Below are positions 7,797 to 17,959 of a stretch of DNA of 27,418 nucleotides, in pieces. Below the pieces are notes generated by a model. It saw only the letters and a program-made list of their open reading frames with translations. It was not told where the DNA came from and ran no database searches. Position 1 is the first letter of the stretch, and the number at the start of each line of letters is the position of its first letter. Source of the DNA: Rhizaria sp. SCN 62-66 (Eukaryota; Rhizaria, unplaced). The DNA is taken from positions 1 through 27,418 of the forward strand of contig MEDY01000404.1 in NCBI GenBank assembly GCA_001724265.1, written 5' to 3'. A program made the position numbers and the translations under genes.

Positions 7797-8916
7797 ATGC
7801 GCCTGTTGACTCATAACCAACTGGTCTGTGGCCGTCAGGGTACGTTGAATAGCGCTTTTGTGCTTCTTTACATTTTTCGCAGCGCGTCTTAGCGACTTTA
7901 TTATTCTCAACGAGACCCTTTTTGGAAGCCACCACGCTCACCCATCTTTGCCCTTGCCCTGCCATCTCTTTCCCGCCACGCCGCAGGTTGCGACGACGCG
8001 TACCCGCTGCAGCTGACCTTCCAGGACGTCGAGCAGGTGGACACGGAGCCGAACCTGGCGATGGTGCTGCACATGCTGCGCCGCGTCGACTACAGCGTCC
8101 TCTACGGCGCCGCGGTTGCGCTAGGCATCGAGGTCCTCCCCGCCGAGCTTCCCGCCGATATGACCGAGAACTCGCACCGCGAGCTCCTCGAGACGCTTCA
8201 CACCGTCATGTTTGACGTACGTTACACCGCCGCCTTGCGCGCTCCGCTTTGTCTATCTGTTAATGTCGTCCTATGTCATGACAGCGCCTTCGATCTCTCT
8301 TCCGATCGAGGCGTTAGGTCATCCTGTTTCTTTAGTATCCACACTTTAAGTCAAGACCTCTTGCTCCCTTTGTGTATGAGAGAGATCTGTTACAAGAGTG
8401 GAAAAGCAATTCCGTCCCCCGATCCACCGCATCGTTCTGACGCGGCCTGGGGGACTCTGCGCCGGACCATGAGTTGGCAGCACCCCGATAACGTTACATG
8501 AATGCAGCGCGGCTGTGTCCGCCAGTACCTCGCCACTTCACCCCCACGCTCTCGTCAGTTTTTGGCGTTCATAGCGCGGGGGCCCGGCGGGGGACAGCGG
8601 GCAACGCCGCGCTGGTTCGTCTGTCCCGAACCGGTGCCGCCTTAGTTTATCCACGCACATTCTAAACAAATCCAGTTCCTTTCCCTTCACTCGATCGCTT
8701 CTTGTCTTCGACGAAACCTCTTTTATCGCGGATATATCTCACCTTTCTCTTTCTTTATCTGCTGTCTTTGTTTTATTTTGCGTCAATCTGCGTGTTATAT
8801 AATCATTCTTTCAGATCGAGGTCAAGAAGGGCGAGCTCATGTGCCCCGTGTGCAAGCACTCGTTCCTCATCCGCGAGGGCATCCCCAACATCCGCCTCAA
8901 CGAGTCCGAACTCTAA
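7797..8916 (+). CDS. TRMT112: TRMT112/Trm112-type methyltransferase activator, 3 exons, 124 aa
   Basis: Exons 7797-7839, 7987-8216 and 8815-8916 join in frame to 124 codons plus TAA (human protein: 125). Trm112 is the small partner that stabilises and activates SAM-dependent methyltransferases acting on tRNA, rRNA and release factor eRF1. The first exon gives MRLLTHNQLVCGRQ, the family's invariant M-[KR]-[FL]-L-T start. Exon 2 carries the helical insert (PNLAMVLHMLRRVDYSVLYGAA; HRELLETLHTVMFD). Exon 3 gives MCPVCKHSFLIREGIPNIRL, the family's closing beta strand with G-I-P-N-[IM]-L. Cys11, Cys16, Cys101 and Cys104 would form the zinc site known in yeast Trm112 and degraded in human. Both introns start GTACGT and end in AG; the first interrupts codon 15 after its first base, the second lies between codons. 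The ATG has A at -3. Confidence 0.93.
7840..7986 (+). other. TRMT112 intron 1 (147 nt)
   Basis: Begins GTACGT and ends CCGCAG after a C/T-rich tract. Removing it restores the glycine codon and joins the invariant N-terminal motif to the rest of the protein. Confidence 0.88.
8217..8814 (+). other. TRMT112 intron 2 (598 nt)
   Basis: Begins GTACGT and ends TTTCAG. It is long for such a small gene. It includes a GC-rich block (about 8573-8613) with complementary arms AGCGCGG and CCGCGCT. No snoRNA box pair could be assigned. Confidence 0.88.
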
Positions 8917-9346
8917 GCGCAATAGTACATCTGCGTACTAGACCCCTTCTCTCTGTCGTGCAAGATGCATCACATTTTGACGCCCTGCCTCTCTGCCGAG
9001 CTGCTGAGTCCGCCACGCTTGCTTGATGACAATAAGCGTCAACCGGCTTGCTTTAGTAGCAGATGCAGCACGTCACGACGCCACTACAGTCGCTTGTCCT
9101 GAGCGAACTGTGAACTGAACTGATACCTAAACACTCCATCAAGAATCCTCACGCACACATCAAGATGTGAGGCTTCTCGGAGTCGCATCTATGCGACGTA
9201 CATAGCTTGATACCTGGATTTTTCTTTTATTTTTGGATATAAATGATACAGAATATATCCATTTTCTTTCTCTTTCGACTTCTTCAAGTCATTTAATACG
9301 TGTCTTCAACTTGATTTTGCAGTTTTCGCCAGTTTTGACTGGCGCA

Positions 9347-9359
9347 GTGACCGTGAGCA
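9347..9359 (+). promoter_or_regulatory. GTGACCGTGAGCA motif, copy 3
   Basis: Exact copy of the 13-mer, about 650 bases upstream of the start codon at 10012. The GTGAGC half could alternatively serve as a 5' splice site for a 5'UTR intron ending at 9954. Confidence 0.4.
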
Positions 9360-9916
9360 CCGCCGAGGTTGCGTGGCCCCGATTGTCATCATCGAGGAGT
9401 CGAGGAGTCGAACAACAGGCAAGGGGGTGGCCCCTCCAAAACCGAATCGACTGGCATCGTGTGAGCCGCGCGGGGAGGAAGTGTCGTGAATGAAGACATA
9501 TTGAAACCCGTGTCGTTGTATTTGGATGTTAAAGTAAATATCTTGCGCGAGGAAAGCGGGAGCGAGGAAGTCGCTTTTCAATAATCCGGCCTTCTCTCGA
9601 TGGGGACCGGAATTTTGATCAAGACAAAACGATACTAAATCGAGTCCGCAGCTTTTGCGAAGCGTAAAACCACGCTGTTTCGTGGCATTTGTTTCTACAT
9701 TTAACTCCTAATTGCGCAGAGCAGCGATATGTATCGCGCGAAAGGCTGAGAAAGAGCTCGCCCAGCGGCCAAACTTCGGGACCAAGGAGGCCAACAAAGG
9801 TTGGTCCTCGACCGGACGGCCCGAGCAAGACGGAGAGTCGAGTCGTCGGTTTGCCTTTTGACTTTGCACTGCGCCAAATTGTGGGCGATGTTTCTGATTT
9901 TGCGTGAAATCGAGCC

Positions 9917-9954
9917 ACTAACCTCACTCTGATTTATTCCTTTTTCTCTGCTAG
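9917..9954 (+). other. Probable 3' splice site of a 5'UTR intron
   Basis: ACTAAC (a near-consensus branch site) is followed by the pyrimidine-rich TTCCTTTTTCTCTG and CTAG, 57 bases before the ATG at 10012. This is the best-looking branch-site-plus-acceptor in the window. The donor is not determined. The next exon would be 5'UTR, running straight into a start codon in good context (A at -3, G at +4). Confidence 0.5.
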
Positions 9955-10011
9955 TTCACCGCGCCGCTTCCAAGCTAGATAACTCGAAGGAGGGTGTCTA
10001 AAGAACCGTAA

Positions 10012-12977
10012 ATGGAGCTGCCCGTCAGTGCAACCCTCAAGACCCTGCTGGTCTTCCGCCCGGAGTCGGAGCTCGGCCCCTATGTCGCTGTCCGCATGAT
10101 CGACAGCGCTGTGCTCCGCTCCGACCGCAACTCGCGCAAGCGCGGTCCCAGCGAACAGGCAATTCGCGCCAGCATTCGGCAAGGTACGTCGCTCCCCGCA
10201 AACCCCTGCCACTCTCGCCACATGCCAGGGTCACACTTTAGCTTCCTTTCTTGTCGTAGACGGCCTTTCTCGCCGCCGATTTGAGTGAGTCTTTGCTACA
10301 TCATGTACAACGACTTGATTTTGATTACACCGAGTTTATTCGAGAAACTGGCCACGTCTACATAGTTAATGCGCTCTATTCGGACCTGCTGTCTTTGCAT
10401 TCTGCCTCCTGGTGTTCGAGCATGCCGCGTTCTTCAACTTCGTTATAACCCTTCTCATACTCTTCTGTTGTGCATTATTTTTGCCGTTTTGCGTTAACCA
10501 CACTCTGTTTAGCCATTCTGAACATGGCGCTCAAGTCAGAGCGTGCCAACAAGGATGAAATTGCCATCCTTAAGTCCACCGGGGTTCTTGGCAAGCGTGC
10601 CCCGTCGTGCTCCCTGCTCAATGCCGAGGACACCATCCGTCTCCTCGCCGCCTTCGGCAAGGACGACATTGCCAAGGACCTCTCCGAGGCCTTTACCGCT
10701 TTCCGCGAGAAGCACCCCCTGCCGAACGGCACATACCGCCCCGCCATCGACCTCGCTGCCCTGACGCCCGCTTCGCGCATCCTTATCTCCTCCTCTCTGG
10801 GCGCCGACGACGAGGAAGGCGAGGACGACCACCACGGCGACTACCACGGCCTTCACGGCCACGGCAGCGCAGAGCTCGATGCCGCGGGCTACTTGCTCAA
10901 TGCCCACGGCCACGGCCACCACGACGGCAGCGGCAACAGCTACTTCGCTTCTGCACTGCACAACGCCGCCGCCGCCGCCGCCGCTGCTGCGGGGCTGTCG
11001 CTGTCGCACGCGCACGCGCACTCGTACTCGCACCTCGCGCACGCGCACGGCATGCTCCCCGGCGGCGCCCCCTCGTCCGCTCTCCGCGCCGCCGCTTCGT
11101 ACAACAGCGGTCTCGCCAACGGCAACAGCTTTGCCAACAATAGTCACAACAGCTACGTTGCCGCCGCGCCCGTGCGCCGCCAGCGCCTGGGCGCGGGCCC
11201 GCGCGCCGCGCCCGGCTACGACTACGGCGCCGAGCCCTCCGCAGCCGGCGCCGCCGCGGGCGAGGACATGGACGAAGACGGCATCTACGACCGCAGCTCA
11301 CGCGTCCGGCGCGCTGCAGCGCACGCCGCCATCGCAGGCCACGGCGCCGCTGCTGCGCACGCCGCCGCTGCGGGCGCGATGGGCCCCGCGCAGGCGAACA
11401 TGTTCAGCCGCGGTGCCGCGAACGGCTCGAGCGCGGCGGCGACCGCGGCTGCCTACAGCCTCCTCGGTCTCAGCAACCCCGCCGCCAACAACAACAACAG
11501 CAGCAGCAGCTACGGCGGCAGCTCCAGCATCGGTTCGTACCTCTCGCAGGCAGCGGCCGCCGCCGCCGCCGCGCTTTCCCACAGCAACGGCACCGCCGCC
11601 AACGGCAACAGCGGCAGCAGTCTGCCCATGCACACGGGCCTCGGCGTGCTCGGCCTGAGCACTGCCGCAAGCCTCACGGCCGCAGCCAGTCTGACCGGCT
11701 CCGTTGCCGGCTCCGTCTCCGCTGCGTCCTCGCTGCCGCGCGCGCTGTCGGCGTCCAGCCTGGCGCCCAGCCCCGTGGCCGCCAGTCCCCTTGCCAGCAC
11801 CACCGGCAACGCCAGCGGTGGCTCCGTGAACGGTGTCAGTGCCGGTGTCGCTGCGTACCAACGCGCCGCCGCCGCCGCCGCCGCCGCGCGCAGCTTCCCC
11901 AGCGCGTTCCCCCTCTCTGCCGCCGCAGCCGCCGCCGCGAACAACAACAACGGCAGCAACAACAACAATGGCAACGGCAATGGCAACAACAGTAGCGTGC
12001 TGCCGGTGACCGCGCTCGCCCTCTGCGGCAGCATCAACAGCAACAACGCTCTGCGCCGCTTCGGCCACGCCGGCGCCGCCAGCGCACTCGCGCCCTCCGC
12101 CGCGTCCACCGCCGCGACTGCCGCGCCGCTGGCGCTCGCTGCTGCGCTCGGCCCCGCCGCGCTCTCTGCTAACGTCGGTCACGCTGCTGCAACCGCTGGC
12201 TCTAGCGCCGCGAGTAGCATGGGGCCCGTGTCGCCGCTCGCCACGCGCCCGCTGCTCTCGCCCTCGTCCTCGCACTCCAGCCACGGCAACAACGCCAACG
12301 GCTCCGCCGTCGCCCGCGTTCTCCCCTTTGCCGGCGCCCCTGTCACCTCTACGGCGACTACGGCGAGCGCTGGCTCCGCGCCCACGTCCGTCTCTAGCAC
12401 CCCCGTCGCCCCTGTCCCCGCCGCTGCGTCTGCCCCCGCCGTCGCTGTCCCCGCCGCCGCCGCGTCTGCGTCGACTGCGTCTGCGTCGACGGCGGCGCTG
12501 CTGTCGACGCTGGTGGACGCCGAGACGGCGGCGAAGCTGATTCGCTCGCCCAAGGAGGGCGCGCGCATGCAGTACGGCAACAAGCGCCGCCCCGCGCTGC
12601 TCGCCGCCGCCTCGGCCTTCGCGGCCCCTTACGGCAACAGCGCCGGCGTCTCGAGCCCTGTCGCCAGCAACAGCAACAACAGCAACAGCAGCAACAGCAT
12701 CGCGAGTCTCGCTCTCTACGCCCAGCAGCAGCAGCAGCAGCAGCAGCAGCTCAGCGCTCTCCAGGCCTTATTCCGTCCCCAGCCCTCCCTCCAGGCCCAG
12801 GCCCAGGCCCAGGCCCATACCCAGCAGCAGCAGCAGCAGATGTCGATGAGTGCGGCGGCCATGGATGTGCTGTCTGGCCGCGCCAACCAGCGCCTCACTG
12901 CCGAGACGCTGCTCCACGCCGTGCTCTACGCTTCGGCCAACAACAACGGAAACAGCGCTAACGGCAACGGCAACGGC

Positions 12978-13037
<60 letters not shown>

Positions 13038-13436
13038 AGCAACGGCAACGGCTGGAACGGCGCTGGTGCTGTTGAGAGCGAGACGATGGTGCTGCTGCGC
13101 CAGCTGCAGCAGCAGCACGAGCAGCAGCAGCAGCAGCAGCAGCAGGCTCAGGCCCAGGCTCAGCAGCAGCAACAGCAGCAGCAGGCGCAGCTCGCGCAGA
13201 TGCTCTTGCAGATCCAGCAACAGCAACAGCAGCAGCAGGCTCAGCAGCAGCAGCAGCAGGAGCAGCAGGGTGTCACCATGGCGGCAGTCACCGACGCGTT
13301 CCTCGCCGCGCGCGCCCAGGCCTCCGCCGCACCCGCCAACAACAACAACAACAACAATGGTAACAACAATGGCGGCCTGAGTGTCAACGACATTGCTGCG
13401 CTGCTAGCGTCGCTGCAGCAGGCACAGGCGATGTAA
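10012..13436 (+). CDS. SKI/SNO/DAC-like domain protein with giant low-complexity tail, 1031 aa
   Basis: Exons 10012-10183 and 10513-13436 join in frame through a GTACGT...TTTAG intron that splits codon 58. The N-terminal ~105 residues are the only globular part. Residues 73-105 (DEIAILKSTGVLGKRAPSCS, then LL..ED..RLLAAF) match the signature at the end of the SKI/SNO/DAC fold, 'QLxILKxxGILxxxAPSCxLIxxxDAxRLCxAL'. Exon 1 would supply the earlier strands and helix. In animals this fold occurs in transcriptional co-regulators (Ski, SnoN, Dachshund). Similarity is short, so the assignment is tentative. The remainder has His/Gly/Ala, Ala/Ser, Asn/Gly and Gln runs, including 19 Asn in a row (12978-13034) and several poly-Gln blocks, with a short basic patch QYGNKRRPAL. 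I see no second domain. A nuclear regulatory role is inference. An internal ATG at 10524 would lose exon 1 and break the domain. Confidence 0.8.
10184..10512 (+). other. Intron of the SKI/SNO-like gene (329 nt)
   Basis: Starts GTACGT, ends in TGTTTAG, and has GTTAACC as a likely branch site 17-23 bases before the AG. Splicing gives the continuous reading IRQ-A-ILNMALKSE. The exon-1 peptide has the same codon bias as exon 2. Confidence 0.85.
12720..13270 (+). repeat. CAG and AAC trinucleotide tracts (poly-Gln / poly-Asn)
   Basis: Several CAG runs (near 12724-12750, 13106-13145 and 13160-13270) and an AAC run of 19 codons at 12978-13034 lie within the coding sequence. The Asn run is almost pure AAC, closing with a single AAT, so it could be length-variable. 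The CAG runs are interrupted by CAA and GCC/GCT (Ala) codons. Confidence 0.85.
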
Positions 13437-15873
13437 GGAGGCCATGTAAGAGACACTAAACACGTGTCTTGATGGAAGAGCCTTGTGTGCTCTCGCTCAG
13501 TTATTCACTCTCGCGTTCGCCGTGTGTTTTGTTTCTTTTCTTTTTCAATCTCAACAACTACAGCAACAATGACTCTAGCACCGCTGTCAAGAACAAATTT
13601 CATGACATCATCCTTCTCAACAACAAAAAAACAATAGCAAAGCAAAAAAAAATAACGATTCTATCAATAATCATTCTTACAAAATAGTCCCTGTGTCGCT
13701 GCATGTACCTCCCTGCCTTTGCCATTGTCATGATTGCCTCATTGGCTCTGGCGACCGCGCTGGTGCTGACACGGACGCAAACTCTTCATTTTTTCATATC
13801 TCTCATTCTCTCTCGCGTTCACTGTAGTGCTCGCTGATTCTAATTATTACCTCACTCACGGCATCGTAGCGCGCTTTGTCGTAGTCTTCAATCACTTTGT
13901 TTTACTTTAATTTTCACCATCTCGCTTTGGCGACTCATGTACACTCTTTTGCTGTTTAATGAGCCCTCTCGTTCGTCTTTTGCTGGGTCCTTCTTTCGGT
14001 TCACTTCGTTTGTTAAGGCTTTTCCAGCTTGAAGACGTATTATCCTTCAGTTCTGTCTTTGTCTTTCGTCTCTGCTTGGTTGTTTCTCTCGCCTTCATTT
14101 ATTTTGATCTTCTTGACTTCGACGACAACACCACCTTTGGTGTGGCCACCGGACCCGATACCCTGACTGCACTTCATCAGTCAGCGCTTGTATCGGTGGT
14201 TCTCCCTCTCCTTTGGGTTCCGTGTCGCTCCGTCGAGCTCAGTGTTTGCTCAGTCGCCCAGTTTAACTCAGCACTCCTTAGTCTATGCTTAATCTAGCTC
14301 AGCTTAGTGCAGTCGCTTTGTTGCTGTCATCGTCCGATTCGCGCGAGTGTGTGCGTGTGTGTGTGTGTATCACGAAATTTCATCAAAGAGCGGTCTCTGC
14401 CAACGGCACGTTGGAGCTGCCCCCATCGTTTTCGTCTCACGCACTCATGTTCACTGCTTTTAACCTCTCTTTCTTCATTGTCTCTTCTTTTTTCCTGGCT
14501 GTCTCAATTTGGCCTGTTGTCAATCACCCTTTCATATTCCTTTGTCTCTGTTCTCTGTTCTCTGCCCCCCCTCGTCAGTTCGTTCCTTCATCACCATCAC
14601 ATCGTCATCATTCCCAATCTCGCTCTCGCTATTGTTAGTGTCAGCCTCAGCTTTTTTAATCTTTATCTCGCTCTGACGCGCTCCTGTGCTTCCGTTGTGC
14701 ACGGTCATTGTCCGCGGGCTCACACCCGCAATGCCTCAATTGCACTCTGATCACTGCTCTACACAGTCCTTTAGTTTCTCCCTCGTCATAACAATACACT
14801 CATCCTACTAGTCTCATACTATAAGCTTTCTTCGTTATACGTTTTAATATTATATTATCCGTCATTCCCTGCTCTGATTGTACTACTTCTCCGCACACTT
14901 CGTCTTTCGCTGACGAGGAAGCAATTGTCTTTGTTTATGTTGTTATCCCGGTTTTGTCAGCAATGATGCTTTTAGTAGCATTCTTCCTGTCATGACGTGC
15001 CGTTACATTGCGTTTGCGGCTTTATCCTAGATGTCCTGGCAGCTCAGTATCGTTTGCCCCTCACTGTGCCACGCTTCCATTGATTCCCACGACTCTGCTC
15101 TACGCGTTACAGACCAGGCTTTAAACGCGTACTCCTACCAACAGCGAACATACATCAAGTCCTTTGTTTAGCATACTACCTTAAAACAGCATCAAGTTCT
15201 TTATTTGAGTCCGCATTCAAGTCATACTCGTAATGAGCGACGATTATCACGACATCACGCAACGAAACGACATTACGAATAAAGCATGCGCATCTCAGTC
15301 GAGTCTATGCAACTTGGCACTTGTCATGTAGCTATGTGCATGTACCACAATGATGGTATTCTTATTACTGTTACTACGCTGTCGCTGATCTTTGTTGTGA
15401 CTGCTCGCAGTCGGCTTGTGACCAATATCGTTCAGCCGATGCCAAAAACATGTCAGTCTCGAATAAACATACCAAAGAATCATCAATAACATAAAAATAA
15501 GCGTTTTAATAAATTGCCTAACATTTGATAAGCTATATCTTTGTTTTAAAAACATAGAGCAATCTCCTGACGAAACGTCAACTTTTTAATACTACTAGCA
15601 GTACTCGTACTAGTAACATGTGACAAAGCATTTGATGCGAGCTATGAGGAGAAGAAACAAGGATTTTGATGACAATGAATTCTCCTTTGTATAGTGCGTA
15701 ATTAAGGGACAAAACCAAAAATGACATAAAAATAATTCTAAAAATGTTAATAATAACTCAATCTACCCAAAGTTTGAGGCAGAGCAATAATGTTCCAATT
15801 TTGTACTTTAATATTTTATATACCAAATTTTAACGTAAAAATCACATCAAATTCAAGAGGAATTAGGTGAAAC
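13437..15873. other. Long non-coding stretch, pyrimidine-rich then AT-rich
   Basis: 2.4 kb without a convincing gene. From 13490 to 14830 the + strand is strongly C/T-rich, with a GT dinucleotide run near 14343-14370, as in a long 3'UTR, an intron or a pyrimidine-rich RNA. A patch at about 14105-14165 (LLDFDDNTTFGVATGPDTL) has gene-like C-ending codons but no supported exon boundaries. From 15480 the sequence turns AT-rich. A CTAGTA/AGTACT-rich patch lies at 15588-15618. Confidence 0.4.
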
Positions 15874-15946
15874 AGTTCTATAGCTCAGTGGTATGAGCAT
15901 TGGTCTAATAAGCCAATGGTCCTGGGTTCGACCCCCAGTAGGACTA
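15874..15946 (+). tRNA. tRNA-Ile (AAT), copy A
   Basis: 73 nt, no intron. Perfect acceptor stem AGTTCTA/TAGGACT, D stem GCTC/GAGC, anticodon stem TTGGT/GCCAA with loop CTAATAA (anticodon AAT, decoding ATT/ATC), and T arm CTGGG-TTCGACC-CCCAG. A T8 pol III terminator follows directly (15947-15954). It is identical to the minus-strand copy at 21823, and the ~185 bases downstream are also related to that copy. Confidence 0.96.
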
Positions 15947-16133
15947 TTTTTTTTGCATTTAACCTCCATGGCGCCTTCCGGCCCCCTGCACTTTTATTTT
16001 GCTCTTGTTAACGCTGTCTGGCACTCCGTCACACTCCGCTGCAGTCCACCGCTCGGCTGCATTCTGCCACACCGCCCACCACCACCAGGTGCTTCCACTG
16101 TCACTCCATTGCTTTGTGTCCGAGTGCACTCTT
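15947..16133 (+). repeat. tRNA-Ile 3' flank repeat, copy A
   Basis: Aligns with the reverse complement of 21641-21822. Shared blocks in order include TGGCGCCTT, GGCCCC, ATTTTGCTC and CTTTGTGTCCGAGTGCA, with small indels between. Similarity ends soon after the last block. Confidence 0.75.
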
Positions 16134-17864
16134 AGGTCCGTCTAATTGCTGCTCCGTTGTTTGTGCTCTTGATTGTCACTGTTACAGCAGGTACCGTTGT
16201 CGTAGGCGCACTTAAGACGCTGGTTATGCCATTGGCCACTCAAGATTGTACCAGACGGCTCTTGGTTGCTCGAAACACGCCGTTGTGGGACATCTATCTC
16301 GAGTCGCTCAACATTTATTAGACTCGATCTACGGCCTTATGCATGACAACAGTGACTCATGTTGCGATTTCACAACTTAGAGCATCGAACACTGCTGCGA
16401 ACAGATCATCGTCAGAGTTTATGACGAACTAATGCCGATGGTCGCGCTCAGACCAATACCGCAGACCCATAGGTAGCAGATGTCTTAGTTGTTACTAAAG
16501 ATAAAAAATGACAGAAGAATGCTAGACGTACTGGTCTAGCTTTCTGGCTGCAACATCAAACAGCTGACTGCTCTGTGCTGGCTAAGAGGACAGCATGATC
16601 TAACAACATACTTACATGAGGAGCGCCAGAAACAGTCGAATCTATGTGCATCCACAAAAGAAAAACACGTGTATTTCCGATCTTGCAGGTTAAGCGCACA
16701 GCGAGCCGTGATTTGGTGCACCATCAACGGTGGCACTGACGGTAATGCCGCGAACGGAATGGCGCTGATACTGACACTGATGCAGTTGGTGCGAGTGCTA
16801 GTGACGTTGCAATGTCAGATAACCCTGCGATCAAAGGCACTAACACTGGCACGATGTATGTTATGACAACATATACCCCTCAGACATGAGTTCAACGAAT
16901 GTAAGGTGTGCTTCCTTCAGTTTAACTGCGGTTGAAAAAATTGCACTACCCGTAATTTGGTACCAAACTAAAACAAAAAAGTGACCCGAACATAACCCTA
17001 ATATAACAAGCGACCATAGTAGTAACGTATAAAAAATACGTTGCATTTGCTGCATCTGTTATTTGCAAAGTGCGGGAGTCGTAGATATGACTGCGCCGTT
17101 TGTGCGATTGAAGTCGGTATTACAGAGTATACTAGTATTAATGCGAGCAATCAAGCGTATAAGCCATCAAAGGCCAAAAAAAATAGAGATCCATAATCAA
17201 ATTGAAGTCGAAAAGTGCATAGAGATGCTTGAAGCACGAAAAACAGACTATAGCTTGCGAAATCGAGACAGGTGATGGCTTGGGGCGCTTTGACTGGGAG
17301 CCAAGTGAAGCACTCTCTCAGCACTGCTAGTTGTTGTGCTGCAAAGAATCACATCAGCACACTATAAAAAGTGTCCTTACAAATCAAATACGAGCGCAAA
17401 TCTTGTTTCCAGAGACTTTTACACCTAAGGGTGACACTTTTCAAGGAAGATCATAAACGACGTTGAGCAGCAGTCCTGTGGGCCTTCAGTTTAACGATGT
17501 TTCTGATAGACCAAGGTGGTCACTGTAAGTGTGATTAACAGGCAATGCAGAAAATATAACATTATCATCCATCATCAACGTCACAACGCGTTTAATGGAG
17601 CCTGAACCTCTACACAGGATTGTGATCTTGCGATTTGGGACGTTGCCTGAGCAGTCGGTCCGCTTCAAGAACTTCAAAAATACGCGTCCCAATAGCTTGG
17701 ATAGAGGATATTTGCAAAAAAATATGATTAAATGTGTTGTTTAACTGTGTTTGCCCTGCTTAAGGGCTATGTAAGATCCATATTGAAGAGCTATACACGA
17801 ATATGTGTGTTGTATAAAAACTATTAATAACTAAAATCAAAGAACCAATTACATCAAATCAGCA
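15955..17864. other. Spacer in tRNA island, includes tRNA-Ile 3' flank repeat
   Basis: The first ~180 bases (to about 16133) are C-rich and repeat, in diverged form, the flank of the other tRNA-Ile. The rest to 17864 shows no coding signal, RNA gene or recognised repeat. Confidence 0.45.
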
Positions 17865-17946
17865 GTGTCGATAGATAAGTGGTTTAAATCGTTAGATTCA
17901 GGTTCTAATGTCTCCGGACGCGCGGGTTCGAACCCCGTTCGACACA
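17865..17946 (+). tRNA. tRNA-Leu (CAG), copy A
   Basis: 82 nt type II tRNA, no intron. Acceptor GTGTCGA/TCGACAC with A73, anticodon stem TTAGA/TCTAA with loop TTCAGGT (anticodon CAG), a 13-nt variable arm typical of Leu, and T arm GCGGG-TTCGAAC-CCCGT. A T8 terminator lies at 17952-17959. Identical to the two minus-strand copies at 22030 and 23304. Confidence 0.96.
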
Positions 17947-17959
17947 TTCTCTTTTTTTT

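Larger units (their letters stand above)
8917..10011. promoter_or_regulatory. Upstream region of the SKI/SNO-like gene with probable 5'UTR intron
   Basis: About 1.1 kb with no supported protein gene. It holds the third 13-mer copy (9347), a GAGGAGTC direct duplication near 9395-9412, and a GGACCAA/TTGGTCC hairpin at 9779-9807. An intron-like 3' end lies at 9917-9954, described separately. The ORFs in it lack the codon bias of real genes. Confidence 0.4.

Noticed and set aside
9779-9807. GGACCAA/TTGGTCC hairpin as a terminator or RNA gene
   Set aside because: Only a 7-bp stem with a 15-base loop, no T-run after it and no recognised RNA family; kept only as a note in the spacer entry.
10524-13436. 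Start of the SKI-like protein at the exon-2 ATG
   Set aside because: Exon 1 has coding bias, a good start context and a clean GTACGT/TTTAG junction in frame; starting at 10524 would cut the N-terminal domain.
13703-13840. Short hydrophobic ORF (MYLPAFAIVMIASLALATAL)
   Set aside because: Looks like a membrane peptide, but pyrimidine-rich DNA readily encodes Leu/Val/Ile runs, and it lies in a probable 3'UTR.
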